DNA of 64,000 nt from Thermaurantimonas aggregans (GCF_003851885.1 NZ_BHZE01000008.1:1-64000), one strand, 5' to 3'; numbered from the stretch's first letter, positions 35,075 to 45,623 are shown. The notes: generated from the letters alone by a model not told the origin. Numbers and translations: made by a program.

Positions 35075-36760
35075 TTAAAAATTTACTATAGCTTCTTTTA
35101 ATTGTCTTGTAAAAGGATGAACAGGATTTTCAGGCATTTTATCCGTCCATTCTTCTACGATTTCACCATTGTACATCACACATATCCGATTGCAGAAATA
35201 TTCAGCAATGATGAGATTATGAGTTATGAATAAGTAGCTTACGTTTAGTGCATCTTTTAAGTCATTTAATAGATTGAGAACCTGCGCTTGTACGGATACA
35301 TCGAGGGCAGACACACTCTCATCGAGAACTACAAGTGAAGGGCGTAAAATAAGAGCACGCGCGATAGCTATCCTCTGGCGCTGTCCACCTGAAAAGAGGT
35401 GTGGATATTCATTAAATCGCTCCACTGAAATACCTACCATATCAAGAATTTCTTGTGCCTTTTCTTTGGCTTCTACTGCTGATATGCCTTTCGCTAATAG
35501 GGGATCCATCACTTGCTTACCAATGGTGAGCATGGGATTTAGGCTGGAAAAAGGGTCTTGAAAAACAAGTTGGACAACATCAGCTCTGCGACCGGCCTGG
35601 TGAAATTGCACCTTACCTGCATCTACTTTTTCAATACCACATAAAATTCTTGCTAATGTTGTTTTTCCGCAACCTGATGGTCCGACAATACCCACCGTCT
35701 CTCCGGAAGTGATGGTGAGGTTTACATTTCGCAAGATGGGTGATTTCTTGTTACCTATTTGATATGACTTAGAGAGGTTTGAAATGGTAATGATGTTTTT
35801 ATTTTTTTTCAAAAGTTCACTTTCCTTCAAAGTCTGCTTTTTAGAAACTTTTACAAGATCACTGTGAGACAGTAAAAAGTCTTCGACAGTAGGCAGTCGC
35901 TTTGGTTTGTATCCAGGCTTAGGCCTTGAAAGTAAAAGTGCCTGAGTATATGGATGAGTGGGTGATGTAAAAAGCTGGTCTTTAGGTTGAATTTCAATCA
36001 TTTTGCCCTGCCGCATCACCAAAATTTGATCGCAAAGCTGACCAACCAGGTCTATATCATGACTTACAAAAATTAGGGAGGTACCCTCTTCATCACACAG
36101 TCGGCGAAGAAGGCGGATAATTTCTGCTTGTACGAGCAGGTCAAGAGCTGTGGTAGGTTCATCAGCTACGAGCAAATGTGGATTTTTAATCATCGCCATA
36201 GCAATTACCACTCGTTGACGCTGCCCTCCGCTGAGCTGATGCGGGTACTTGTAGTACGTGGCTTCAGGGTAGGAGATTTGAACTTTCTGCAGCCACTCGA
36301 GAGCTCGTTGTTGTTTTTCGTTTTTAGAAATTGGCAAGATTTCTAAAGCCTCGGCTATTTGATCACCTATTTGCATAGAGGGATTTAGAGCACTCATAGG
36401 TTCCTGGAAGACATAACCGATGTTCTTTGCTCGTTCAGATGAGGTCATTTTGTCCAGCTCCACCCATTTACCTGAAACTTCTTGAAAAACAAATGCATCG
36501 AATGAAATAGACAGTGAAGGTGGCAATAGACCCGAAATAGCTTTACAGATCAAAGACTTTCCTGAGCCGCTCTCTCCTACTATACCGAGTTTTTCGCCTC
36601 TTTTTAGGTATAAATCAACACCTTGCACTAAAACTGTGTCAGTTCTATTTGATCTGATTGTCAAATTTTTTATCTTAAGCAAGGGATGTACTTTTTTAAA
36701 AAAGTTTAAAGAATTATCAGGGTAAAAATCAGATAAAATTTGTTTATAAAAAAAGGTCAC
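35075..36760 (-). CDS. Peptide/nickel-type ABC transporter, fused double ATPase (DppD-DppF / YejF type)
   Basis: 561 residues with two full ABC cassettes: Walker A GESGSGKSLICK and GPSGCGKTTLAR, signatures LSGGQRQRV and FSGGQRQRI, Walker B LLVADEPTTALD and VVLDESVSALD. Each is followed by the oligopeptide-binding C-terminal segment (THPYTQALLLSRP). It energises uptake of peptides or glutathione-like compounds with permeases that are not in the window. The frame opens with GTG at 36760; TTG at 36682 (LLKIKNLTI) is an alternative start that removes an unusual 26-residue head. Confidence 0.88.
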   Translation of the reverse strand: MTFFYKQILSDFYPDNSLNFFKKVHPLLKIKNLTIRSNRTDTVLVQGVDLYLKRGEKLGIVGESGSGKSLICKAISGLLPPSLSISFDAFVFQEVSGKWVELDKMTSSERAKNIGYVFQEPMSALNPSMQIGDQIAEALEILPISKNEKQQRALEWLQKVQISYPEATYYKYPHQLSGGQRQRVVIAMAMIKNPHLLVADEPTTALDLLVQAEIIRLLRRLCDEEGTSLIFVSHDIDLVGQLCDQILVMRQGKMIEIQPKDQLFTSPTHPYTQALLLSRPKPGYKPKRLPTVEDFLLSHSDLVKVSKKQTLKESELLKKNKNIITISNLSKSYQIGNKKSPILRNVNLTITSGETVGIVGPSGCGKTTLARILCGIEKVDAGKVQFHQAGRRADVVQLVFQDPFSSLNPMLTIGKQVMDPLLAKGISAVEAKEKAQEILDMVGISVERFNEYPHLFSGGQRQRIAIARALILRPSLVVLDESVSALDVSVQAQVLNLLNDLKDALNVSYLFITHNLIIAEYFCNRICVMYNGEIVEEWTDKMPENPVHPFTRQLKEAIVNF

Positions 36761-36789
36761 GTATTTTGTCTTACATCATATTCTAAAGG

Positions 36790-37470
36790 ATGAAAAAATC
36801 AAAATACATCTTGTACGGGGCAATCGCTGTAGCACTTATTACCGTGTATATTTTTGGTGGATATATAATGCAAGAGCCAGAGCGGTTGCCTGTTTACAAC
36901 CCTATTGACATCAATCCAGAGCTGGTAGATAGCGGTTTACAACGAGTAGGGAGGAATTTTCACACGGGTCCGTTTAAGGTAATCAATCATTTGGGCGATA
37001 CGGTAACAGAGGAAACAGTGAAAAACCGCATTCGAGTTGTGAATTTCTTCTTTACTACGTGCCCCTCTATCTGTATCGATATGACGAGAGAGCTACGCAA
37101 AGTACAAGAGGCCTTCAGGGGCGATCAACGTATAGTCATTCTATCGCACACTGTAATGCCAGAAGTCGACAGCTTACCTGTTTTGCGAGAATATGCGCGC
37201 ATGAATGAAATTGATTCATCGATTTGGTGGCTTGTGCGAGCTGATCAAGATGAAATTCAGCGCTTAGCGCGCAAGGTGTATTTTGTTGTAAAAAGTAGAG
37301 AGCACCGCGGGGACGATGACGATCACAGCTTTATACATACCGAAAATGTGGTTTTAGTTGACACAAAAGGTCGCCTTCGCGGGTTTTACGACGGCACCGA
37401 TCCTGAAGATATGCAGCGACTCATTCGGCATATTCACATTCTATTTAAAGACGATACTCCAAAATATTAA
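36790..37470 (+). CDS. SCO1/SenC-family copper chaperone
   Basis: 226 residues with one N-terminal anchor helix (YILYGAIAVALITVYIFGG) and a thioredoxin-like domain outside the membrane. The copper site is intact: FTTCPSICIDM (CxxxC) and the later His in HSFIHTENVVLVD. The family loads copper into the CuA site of cytochrome oxidase or works as a thiol reductase. No cytochrome c oxidase gene is adjacent. An acidic/His loop EHRGDDDDH precedes the His ligand. Confidence 0.9.
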   Translation: MKKSKYILYGAIAVALITVYIFGGYIMQEPERLPVYNPIDINPELVDSGLQRVGRNFHTGPFKVINHLGDTVTEETVKNRIRVVNFFFTTCPSICIDMTRELRKVQEAFRGDQRIVILSHTVMPEVDSLPVLREYARMNEIDSSIWWLVRADQDEIQRLARKVYFVVKSREHRGDDDDHSFIHTENVVLVDTKGRLRGFYDGTDPEDMQRLIRHIHILFKDDTPKY

Positions 37471-37495
37471 AAACACATATCGTTTAAATAGCAAA

Positions 37496-37530
37496 AAAGG
37501 CAGAGGGTCACCTAAGTGCCTTCTGCCGAT
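37496..37530 (+). terminator. Imperfect hairpin after the SCO1 gene
   Basis: ggcaga and tctgcc pair across an imperfect stem that continues inward (cac/gtg). The following sequence has only a weak T stretch (ttccttttg), so termination here is uncertain. Confidence 0.4.
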
Positions 37531-37560
37531 TTCCTTTTGAGTTTAATATGTGAATAACAT

Positions 37561-38553
37561 TCAGTATTTGCGAATGTATTCTTTGAAGTCTCGATGCTCC
37601 TGTTTGTAAAGCTCTTCTTTTGGCAGAGACTTAAAGTATTCGTATGTGATTTTTAGGCCTTCTGCCCTACCCACTTTTGGCTCCCAACCGAGTATTTGCT
37701 TGGCCTTTGTAATATCAGGTCTTCGCTGCATAGGATCGTCTTTTGGCAGGGGTTTGAAAACAATCTTTTGATTGGTGCCGGTCAATTTTATGATTTCCTG
37801 AGCAAATTCAAGAATGGTAATTTCATCGGGATTACCAATATTAACTGGATAGGGATAGTCGCTAAGCAGCAAGCGATAGATGCCCTCAATGAGATCATCT
37901 ACATAACAAAATGATCTTGTTTGACTACCATCGCCGAATACGGTAAGGTCTTCACCTCTTAGAGCTTGACCAATAAAGGCTGGTAAAACTCGACCATCAT
38001 TTAAGCGCATACGAGGACCGTAAGTATTAAAAATGCGCACAATGCGCGTTTCAAGGCCGTGGTAGGTATGGTAGGCCATAGTCATTGCTTCTTGGAATCG
38101 CTTTGCCTCATCGTACACACCGCGAGGACCAATTGGATTTACGTTACCCCAGTACTCTTCCGTTTGAGGGTGCACTGTTGGATCACCATAAATCTCCGAA
38201 GTGCTGGCTATCAAAATTCTTGCGCGCTTTACCAAAGCCAATCCCAAACAATTGTGTACGCCAAGCGAACCAACTTTCAATGTTTGGATAGGGATCTTGA
38301 GATAATCTATAGGGCTGGCGGGAGAGGCAAAGTGAAGGATGTAATCCAGATGCCCAGGTACGTGAATGAATTTGGAAACATCGTGATGGTAAAACTCAAA
38401 TTCCTTGTATTTGAAAAGGTGTTCGATGTTTCTCAGATCTCCGGTTATGAGGTTATCCATACCAACCACATCATAACCTTCTTTGATAAACCGATCACAC
38501 AAATGCGAACCTAAAAAGCCCGCTGCACCGGTGATCAATACGCGCTTGTTCAT
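37561..38553 (-). CDS. UDP-glucuronic acid decarboxylase
   Basis: Makes UDP-xylose from UDP-glucuronate. The 330-residue extended SDR shows [17 protein letters not shown] at the N-terminus, [34 protein letters not shown] (YxxxK) and [19 protein letters not shown], all hallmarks of the UXS family. It serves cell-surface polysaccharide synthesis. It is preceded by the large surface protein gene on the same strand, but a strong terminator separates the two. Confidence 0.92.
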   Translation of the reverse strand: MNKRVLITGAAGFLGSHLCDRFIKEGYDVVGMDNLITGDLRNIEHLFKYKEFEFYHHDVSKFIHVPGHLDYILHFASPASPIDYLKIPIQTLKVGSLGVHNCLGLALVKRARILIASTSEIYGDPTVHPQTEEYWGNVNPIGPRGVYDEAKRFQEAMTMAYHTYHGLETRIVRIFNTYGPRMRLNDGRVLPAFIGQALRGEDLTVFGDGSQTRSFCYVDDLIEGIYRLLLSDYPYPVNIGNPDEITILEFAQEIIKLTGTNQKIVFKPLPKDDPMQRRPDITKAKQILGWEPKVGRAEGLKITYEYFKSLPKEELYKQEHRDFKEYIRKY

Positions 38554-38610
38554 GGTAATTTTTCGGGTAAAAGTAGTGGTTAGTTTACAATTTTTTTAAT
38601 TCTAAAAAAT

Positions 38611-38642
38611 AAAAAAACCCGCCAGGTGGCGGGCTTTTTTTT
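38611..38642. terminator. Strong intrinsic terminator after the large surface protein gene
   Basis: cccgcc (38618-38623) and ggcggg (38628-38633) form a stem with loop aggt, flanked by seven A and eight T. It ends the 1615-residue protein gene on the minus strand, between it and the UDP-glucuronate decarboxylase start. Confidence 0.9.
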
Positions 38643-38646
38643 GGGA

Positions 38647-41600
38647 TTATTTCTGTGAAGTAACTATGAGCTTTCTCACATATTCAGCTCCATCGACATT
38701 AGCTCTTACGATGTAGGTGCCATCTCTTAATGAGTTCAAATTGAGAGGCACATCTGCTCTACCTGCGTAATAGTAGTCGCCGAAGCTCATTATCATCTGA
38801 CCAGCAAGATTGAAAACACTTACTGAAACATTACCCGACTTCGGCAGATAAATGGGCAGGTGTGCCAACTTATTAGCTGGATTAGGATAGAGCTCGCCAA
38901 CTACAGGCACGTCGAGCACTTTTTCCTCAATTCCAATAAAGAATTCAGGTTTTTTATTGGATACTTTCAAGCAGAAGTCATCTATTGCCCAGCCAGGTGC
39001 AGTTACATTCTGATCACTGCCAAAGCGGAATCTGAAGATGGCTTTACCGGAGAATTGGAATCTAAAAGTTGCCTTTGCTTCAATCCAGCCGTTTGAATTA
39101 CCCGTAAATCCAGGTTTGATAAGCTCTAAGCCTGTAATGTAGGGCTGATTGTACCAAGAGGATTGAGGTTTGAAATCACCTACTACCTTCCAGGTATTTC
39201 CACCGTCTTGAGAAACCTCAACAGTACCTCCGTCGTGAAACTTCTCTGTCACGAAATAGTGCATGAAGCTCATTTCATATGCCAGAGTTGAATCTACAAT
39301 AAACACTGGTGTGAAAAGTGCAGAGCTATCGCGGTTTCGATAGTTTTGTGACAAACTGGTTATCCATGCTTTTGTGCCAGAGTGGGCACCTACGATGGGT
39401 GGATTGTTGGGTGTTCCAAATTCCCATATAGTAGTACCATTTCCGTAGGTGAAGGCATTGTATGTAGCCCAGGAAGGTTCATTTGGACCTTCGAAGTTGT
39501 TACAGAATGAAGAATCGGGAGCTTGGGCTATGTTGAGTTCTTGCAGTACTACAATGGTTTTGCAGAACTCATCGTCAGAGGTTAGGTTGTCTTGTTTTCC
39601 GTTAGGCAGTCTTGTCTCTGCACAAATGTTATGAGGTCCAGAGGTTGGATTTACCCAGGGCGATTGGTAGGTGTAATCGAAGGTTTGATTTACTTCAAGA
39701 CCATTTCCCGGGAAAATTACCTTTTCCCAAGGGCCAACTGTTGTTCCAATTTTCACACGTACTTCACAACTATCGAGTCTCTTAGCACCTGTGTTTTGAA
39801 TGGTTACAACGAATTGGTTGTTAATTCCCGGAACGATCAGAGGAGTAATTGTATTCACGTTGATAGGTGCAGCACTATTTTGCGGTGGTACGTAAATCTG
39901 GAAATTATCAATTGCCCAACCAGAACCTGTACCAGCTGCATTAGAGCGGAAGCGGAAGCGAAGGTTCAACGGCGCTATATTAAAGTTAAACATGTTGAGC
40001 GGGAAGGCACTGTTCATCCATCCTCCCGAGTTACCTGTAAAAGCAGGTTTGTTTCCGAAGAGTGCTGAGCTCGACGTACCAAAGTTTGGTGAAGTACAGT
40101 ACCAGTTAACACCTAGATTTTGATTACATCCGCCAGAGGGAAGCTCACCGAGAACCTGCCAGCCCTGGGGTGTTTCATATTCTACAACTCCACCGTCGTC
40201 GTCGCTAAATTGGAAATTTTGAGCAAATCGAATTTCCGGGAAGCGTATTGTATCAAACCCAGTAAAAGATGGGAATCTCAAAATTTCTTCTGCATTATTT
40301 CGATATGGACGATTCGTTGAAGTCACCCAAGCGTTAGGAGCCGACTGTGCACTAGTGATGGCTGTTTTAGAAGGAGTACCCAACTCCCACTGGCGAAGCC
40401 CCCCTTGAGAGAAGATACCGTTTGATGACCAGTTGCAGTCGTCGAAATTTGTAAAGTAAGGCACTGAAATGCTTCCGAATCCGGTTACATCCTTACAGTA
40501 TTCATTATTAAAAGTATTCACATCACCCGTTAAGTTGGTCGAAGCACAGATTTTGAACCTACCAGTTGGCCAAACCGGTGAGGTAGTAGGTGTAAACTGT
40601 ACCGTCTGATTTGGTGCTAAGTTACCTGTCCATGTCGCATTGTAAGTAACGGGTGTACCCGCTCCTGTACCACAGTAAGGAGTAATGGTGTATGTTACAG
40701 GTATAGAAGTGAGTGTCTGCGTACCAAAATTTCGGATCGTAAATGTTGGCAACTGACCTGTACCTGATGGCACACCTAAACCTGGTGGTTGAATGTTTTC
40801 AATACCAGCATCGTTAGCTATTTTGTTGTAAACATTGAGATTATCAATAGCCACAAGAGTAGCTGAACCACTGTTTTTACGGTGTGCTTGTATTTGAATT
40901 CGAGCAAATTTGTTTGCAAAAGCTTGTAAGCTAAATTCTCTGTAAATCCAGTTGGAAACGTGATTAGTATGTGAATTAGCTCCTGTGTTTACAATTCTAC
41001 CTCCAGCTGGTGTAATCCAGTTATTTCCACCGTCTTCGAGGAAACGGACAACCAATGAATCAACATCAGGGGCAAACATGTAGTAGTAAAAAGATACTAC
41101 CGGATTGCTTATTCCGGTGAAATTCAAACACAGCGACTGAAGAGTGGCGGGGGAATTGAACTGCCAGTTTCCGCGGGCAAATAAATAGTTGCCATAATTT
41201 GAAAAGTCAGAAATCGGACCGGTACCTTCAATAGGATGGGGTAAACCTGTACCTACACCCCAAGCATATTGGCTAAACGATGTTCCAGTTGGATTTGGAA
41301 TTCTCTCCCATACGGTCGTAGCTAAGGCACCGTAGTTGCCTGGTACTTGGAAGTTTCCGGGAGTATTTCCAGTGCCGTCAAAAGTCAAAGACAATGGGAA
41401 GGTGCTGTGGTTAGACGGGTGTAATATCTGGATGTCAAGAGTATCATTGGTTTTATCTACATCACCAGGTACGTTGGTCCACACTTTTATATTATATGTA
41501 GTATTTGGTGTGGAAAGGTTAGCCTTTGGTGCCAATGTGTAAACGATTTGTTGAGCTGTAATAAGATTTTGTTTAATCGTATCCCAAACAATAGGACCAT

Positions 41601-43494
41601 TGTTGATTTGGAAAGCGATGGGAATTTGCTTTAGTGTATCACAACCGAGAGATTGTACTCTCACTTGAATATCTTCATTAGCTGTGTACCCACAGAAACC
41701 ATTGACTGGCTTTAGAATTTCCATCAAACGCGCATCATCCGTAGTAGGATTGTAAATACGTAAATTGTCAATAGCAATATCCGATAATATACCCGGACCG
41801 CGAGTGGCAACAAAACGAAATTTCACAAACTTACCTGTGTAGGGTTTAATGTTAACTACAGCTCGAGTATATGGAGCTGATTTAGAGGCATGTTGTTGCC
41901 CTGTTACAGTAAATATTCCGTTTATCCAGTTAGATGTAGATCCTGAACTAGTGTCTATATCCACTCGTAAAGAGCCTATATTTTGACCAAACATGTGATA
42001 ATAGAATTCCAGTGCTGTACATGAGTCCATAGGCAACTGGATACAAGGAGTTTCGAGAATGGTTTGTTGACCGGTTGTTCCTCTTTCACCCCAAGCATAA
42101 ACATACCTCGAGCCATTTTGTGAACCTGATGGACCTGTACCTGGGTTTGGTGTGGCTTGATTGCCACCCATTATGGCCCATGCATAGTTGTTGGGCAATT
42201 GGTTGTTCGGCGGATTGACCGACCAATTTTGCCCAACTGCCGTCGGGAAGGTACCTCGATACGTGGTACCCGTACCTCCCACAGTACCAGGTACCCAATC
42301 GGCACTTTCAAAACTTTCAATCCAGGGGTTGGTGGCCGATGGATAAATGATATTTGGATTCACCGGGTTGCCTGGTTGCCAACCAGGAATGCACTTACCC
42401 GGAGGAGGTGGCATGATCCAGAAAGTGTAAAAGCCTACTGGAGCATTTGAGGGCATCCGAACCTCGTTCTTACAAGTGTCCTTACCTATTATATAGTAGT
42501 CAACTGTATCGCCGACATTCAAATTATAAATGGTATCTCTGAAAATACGATTAGTAACGGGCTGACCTGTTTGTGGTACCATAAATTTCAAAGTCCATGG
42601 ACCTTTATTAATTCTGTAAAACAGTAAAGCTGAGTCAGCCCTTACGTTGTCTTGAATGCGAATTCCAATGGGATAGTTTCCAGGAGCAAATTGCCCAGCT
42701 AAAGGATGATTGTTGTAAGGCGGAGATACACCGAGAGAAAATGTTGCTGTTGGATTATATAATTCGCAGGAAGAAACTTCAACTTTTATATCATCAATAA
42801 ACCAACCTGCTTTAAGTGCCCGGTTGGGATTACCATCGTTTCCGAATGGAAAAGCACAAACAAAGCGCAACTTAACTTGCGGAAATCCCGTAGTACCACA
42901 GGCAAGAGCTGAGATATCAAAAACTTCTTCAACCCACCAGTTATTGGTCGGAAAAGTATTGCCTGAAGGACCGTCCCAAATATTCGTGCTATTGTTAATA
43001 TTGATTCCGTTGTATGAGAGATCATTGAAGTAGCCCAAGGATCTGTACGACAAGCTCTGACCCAGGTAAATTACATTACCTGGAACAGGTGGCGATGCAT
43101 TTGGATCGTTAGGGACGAAGGTGGTCCATGTAGCCCCATTGTTTGTGGAAATTTGAATAAGTGCCCTATCAACGAAGAGAATTTTTGCTATGTGTTTGAA
43201 TGTCAATCGAGCAAAAGTATTTCCAACAGTAGAAAAAGCATTGGTTTCAAAAAATATAGTATCTTGTGAACCGGCAACAGGCTTGGCCGTGTAAGAATTT
43301 GGACTTGAAACCTGTAGTTGGTTGTTTGTATTGAAAAGAAATAAAGGTCCAGCTGTACCTGTACCTGCTCCTTTATATGTAGTGCCTTTTATAGTTGCAC
43401 TATCAAAGTTCTCAAAATAAACGGTATTGATGACAGGCTGGGAATGAACGGATAACGTCAGAAGAAATATGCTACTTAGTATGTGTTTTTTCAT
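38647..43494 (-). CDS. Large multidomain surface protein secreted by type IX system
   Basis: 1615 residues: a signal peptide (KKHILSSIFLLTLSVHSQ), then at least five similar jelly-roll/MAM-like modules whose ends read GWFIDDIKVEV (about 229), IAIDNLRIY (567), VAIDNLNVY (879), GWAIDNFQIY (1191) and GWAIDDFCLKV (1500). Between them are CARDB-like spacers (for example NFGTQTLTSIPVTYTITP). The C-terminus is a type A T9SS sorting domain (GELYPNPANKLAHLPIYL to YVRKLIVTSQK). No enzyme motif is seen; an adhesin or glycan-binding role is likely. The start at 43494 puts the signal peptide first; the ATG at 43533 adds 13 residues without support. Confidence 0.85.
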   Translation of the reverse strand: MKKHILSSIFLLTLSVHSQPVINTVYFENFDSATIKGTTYKGAGTGTAGPLFLFNTNNQLQVSSPNSYTAKPVAGSQDTIFFETNAFSTVGNTFARLTFKHIAKILFVDRALIQISTNNGATWTTFVPNDPNASPPVPGNVIYLGQSLSYRSLGYFNDLSYNGININNSTNIWDGPSGNTFPTNNWWVEEVFDISALACGTTGFPQVKLRFVCAFPFGNDGNPNRALKAGWFIDDIKVEVSSCELYNPTATFSLGVSPPYNNHPLAGQFAPGNYPIGIRIQDNVRADSALLFYRINKGPWTLKFMVPQTGQPVTNRIFRDTIYNLNVGDTVDYYIIGKDTCKNEVRMPSNAPVGFYTFWIMPPPPGKCIPGWQPGNPVNPNIIYPSATNPWIESFESADWVPGTVGGTGTTYRGTFPTAVGQNWSVNPPNNQLPNNYAWAIMGGNQATPNPGTGPSGSQNGSRYVYAWGERGTTGQQTILETPCIQLPMDSCTALEFYYHMFGQNIGSLRVDIDTSSGSTSNWINGIFTVTGQQHASKSAPYTRAVVNIKPYTGKFVKFRFVATRGPGILSDIAIDNLRIYNPTTDDARLMEILKPVNGFCGYTANEDIQVRVQSLGCDTLKQIPIAFQINNGPIVWDTIKQNLITAQQIVYTLAPKANLSTPNTTYNIKVWTNVPGDVDKTNDTLDIQILHPSNHSTFPLSLTFDGTGNTPGNFQVPGNYGALATTVWERIPNPTGTSFSQYAWGVGTGLPHPIEGTGPISDFSNYGNYLFARGNWQFNSPATLQSLCLNFTGISNPVVSFYYYMFAPDVDSLVVRFLEDGGNNWITPAGGRIVNTGANSHTNHVSNWIYREFSLQAFANKFARIQIQAHRKNSGSATLVAIDNLNVYNKIANDAGIENIQPPGLGVPSGTGQLPTFTIRNFGTQTLTSIPVTYTITPYCGTGAGTPVTYNATWTGNLAPNQTVQFTPTTSPVWPTGRFKICASTNLTGDVNTFNNEYCKDVTGFGSISVPYFTNFDDCNWSSNGIFSQGGLRQWELGTPSKTAITSAQSAPNAWVTSTNRPYRNNAEEILRFPSFTGFDTIRFPEIRFAQNFQFSDDDGGVVEYETPQGWQVLGELPSGGCNQNLGVNWYCTSPNFGTSSSALFGNKPAFTGNSGGWMNSAFPLNMFNFNIAPLNLRFRFRSNAAGTGSGWAIDNFQIYVPPQNSAAPINVNTITPLIVPGINNQFVVTIQNTGAKRLDSCEVRVKIGTTVGPWEKVIFPGNGLEVNQTFDYTYQSPWVNPTSGPHNICAETRLPNGKQDNLTSDDEFCKTIVVLQELNIAQAPDSSFCNNFEGPNEPSWATYNAFTYGNGTTIWEFGTPNNPPIVGAHSGTKAWITSLSQNYRNRDSSALFTPVFIVDSTLAYEMSFMHYFVTEKFHDGGTVEVSQDGGNTWKVVGDFKPQSSWYNQPYITGLELIKPGFTGNSNGWIEAKATFRFQFSGKAIFRFRFGSDQNVTAPGWAIDDFCLKVSNKKPEFFIGIEEKVLDVPVVGELYPNPANKLAHLPIYLPKSGNVSVSVFNLAGQMIMSFGDYYYAGRADVPLNLNSLRDGTYIVRANVDGAEYVRKLIVTSQK

Positions 43495-44309
43495 TTGCAG
43501 TGTTATACTTTTCCGAGAAACAAATATACACATTTACAAGAAAGTTAAAATATTTTGAAAGTGTGCACGAAAAAACAAAACCAAAACAACATTTAAAGTA
43601 GGGTTCTAACTGTTTAAAGAGTTTTTAAACAAAAGATTCACCAAGATCCCCTCTACTTCAGCGCGTATCATTACCTGTACCCATTTATTCTAGTCGTGTT
43701 TGACCATATCAATAAATCTTTAGAAGACAGAATAACCTAAAGATTCCTAATTCAGGAATAGAAGAATAACCAATAGATCGTAAGTCAGTAGAGTCAATTT
43801 TAAGTCTAGGATAGAATTAGAGAAAATCGCCTCGGATGTTTTTTTAAAACACCTTATCTTCTAAAAAATCCACTATTTGATATTTTATCCGAATAACACT
43901 TCCTGTCAAAGAAAATCTTTAAACATTGAATACGACAGTAGTTTAGCCTTTGAAGGATTATAGAAAGCCTTTTACTCTGAAAATTTTATTATTTGGAAAA
44001 AAAGACTGTAAAGCCACAAATTTTTAATAATTTGAATGAAAAAATTTTTAAGTATCGAAAATTATAGTAAAAAACATTCAAAAAGTATAAGATTTTTCTT
44101 AATAAAAACAACTTTTAGAAAATACTAATCGATGCCAGCCTATCGATAGCAAGAATCTATTACCTGAAAATGAGCAAGTCATTTATAAAAATATTTCTAC
44201 AAAATAAAAATATTTAGTAAATTGATTTTTAAAAGTTTAAATTTAATTTATCCCATTAATATTTAAAATATAATTTTATTAAACTGATTTTTTACAAACG
44301 CAACTTTTA

Positions 44310-44325
44310 TGTGATTAATATCACA
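44310..44325. promoter_or_regulatory. Perfect CRP/FNR-type palindrome upstream of sulfide:quinone oxidoreductase
   Basis: tgtgattaatatcaca is a perfect 16-base palindrome fitting TGTGA-N6-TCACA. Its centre lies about 42 bases upstream of the start point expected from the -7 box at 44346-44353, the classic class II activator position. No good -33 element is present, which fits activator dependence. Confidence 0.7.
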
Positions 44326-44345
44326 AATCATTAAGACTTAAAACA

Positions 44346-44353
44346 TATTTTTG
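44346..44353 (+). promoter_or_regulatory. -7 box of the sulfide:quinone oxidoreductase gene
   Basis: TATTTTTG fits TAnnTTTG and lies 16 bases before the ATG, implying a very short leader. Confidence 0.5.
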
Positions 44354-44369
44354 ACAAAAATTAACTAAA

Positions 44370-45623
44370 ATGAGCACACATTATCAGATTCTTGTTGTAG
44401 GAGGCGGAAATGCTGGAATTTCGGCAGCAGCCCAGTTATTGAGAAAGAGATCTGGCTTGAAGATAGGAATTATCGAGCCATCTGACAAACATTACTACCA
44501 GCCGGCATGGACTTTGGTAGGCGGTGGTGCCTACAATATGAAGGATACCATCAGAGACCAAAAAGATTGCATGCCTAAAGGGGCCACTTGGATCAAAGAT
44601 GCAGCAGATTCGTTTGACCCCAACAACAACTTAGTAAAGTGCACCTCTGGTGCTGAGTATACTTACGATGTACTGATACTCGCTCCTGGTATTCAGCTCG
44701 ACTGGCACAAGATTAAAGGTGCGAAAGAGGCCTTGGGTAAAAATGGTGTAACCACCAACTACATGCCTCAGTATGCACCCTACACATGGGAAACCATCAA
44801 AAATTTCAAAGGAGGTAATGCTATTTTTACTAATCCAAACACTCCAATTAAGTGTGGTGGAGCTCCTCAAAAAATTATGTACCTTGCCTCTGATCACTTT
44901 AGAAAGAAGGGAATTCTCTCCAAAACCAACGTTCACTTCTATTCAGGAGGCGGTGTAATCTTCGGGGTAGAGAAATACGCTAAAACCCTTTTGGAAGTTG
45001 TAAAGCGCTATAACATTAACTTACATTTTAAACACAACTTAGTGGAGATCAAGGGAGATGAAAAGATAGCCATCTTCCAGGGCGTAGATGCCGAAGGCAA
45101 AACCATCACTGTTGAACAGCCTTTTGACATGATTCACGTAACTCCACCCCAGAGTGCACCCGATTTCATTAAGCGCAGCCCATTTGCCATTCCCGATACA
45201 GCTTGGCCAGCTGATACACCTTGTATACCTGGTCAATTTTCTAAAGATTTCCTTGGTTGGGTAGATGTGGACAAGTACACCTTACAGCACAACAAATATC
45301 CCAATGTATTCAGCTGTGGAGATGCCGCTAATACGCCAAATGCCAAGACCGGTGCAGCTATTCGCAAGCAAGTGCCAGTGATGGTTGAGAACATACTTGC
45401 TTTTATGGACAAAAAGAAAGCCGAAAGCAAATACAATGGCTACGGTTCTTGTCCGCTTGTAACAGGCTATGGCAAACTCGTATTAGCTGAATTCAATTAC
45501 GAAAACCAACCCATTGAGACCTTCCCATTTGATCAGTCAAAAGAGCGATGGAGCATGTGGATGCTCAAAAAACACATATTGCCATGGCTCTACTGGAATA
45601 AGATTTTAAAGGGTACTGCATAA
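44370..45623 (+). CDS. sqr: Sulfide:quinone oxidoreductase
   Basis: FAD enzyme at the cytoplasmic membrane that oxidises sulfide and reduces quinone. The 417 residues start with the FAD motif ILVVGGGNAGISAAAQLL and show HYYQPAWTLVGGG, IKCGGAPQK with the first redox Cys, and YGSCPLVTGYGK with the second. The C-terminal WLYWNKILKGTA is the amphipathic membrane segment. This pattern is closest to the type II (mitochondrial SQOR-like) class. It feeds the same quinone pool used by cytochrome bd, and both genes carry a similar palindrome upstream. Confidence 0.9.
   Translation: MSTHYQILVVGGGNAGISAAAQLLRKRSGLKIGIIEPSDKHYYQPAWTLVGGGAYNMKDTIRDQKDCMPKGATWIKDAADSFDPNNNLVKCTSGAEYTYDVLILAPGIQLDWHKIKGAKEALGKNGVTTNYMPQYAPYTWETIKNFKGGNAIFTNPNTPIKCGGAPQKIMYLASDHFRKKGILSKTNVHFYSGGGVIFGVEKYAKTLLEVVKRYNINLHFKHNLVEIKGDEKIAIFQGVDAEGKTITVEQPFDMIHVTPPQSAPDFIKRSPFAIPDTAWPADTPCIPGQFSKDFLGWVDVDKYTLQHNKYPNVFSCGDAANTPNAKTGAAIRKQVPVMVENILAFMDKKKAESKYNGYGSCPLVTGYGKLVLAEFNYENQPIETFPFDQSKERWSMWMLKKHILPWLYWNKILKGTA

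Larger units (their letters stand above)
43495..44369. other. Long AT-rich intergenic region
   Basis: About 875 bases between divergent genes (surface protein and sulfide:quinone oxidoreductase). No frame longer than short random pieces and no RNA-like structure were seen. The right end holds the CRP/FNR-type palindrome and -7 box of the oxidoreductase gene. The length is unusual for this compact region, and it could hide a small RNA or a decayed gene. Confidence 0.5.
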
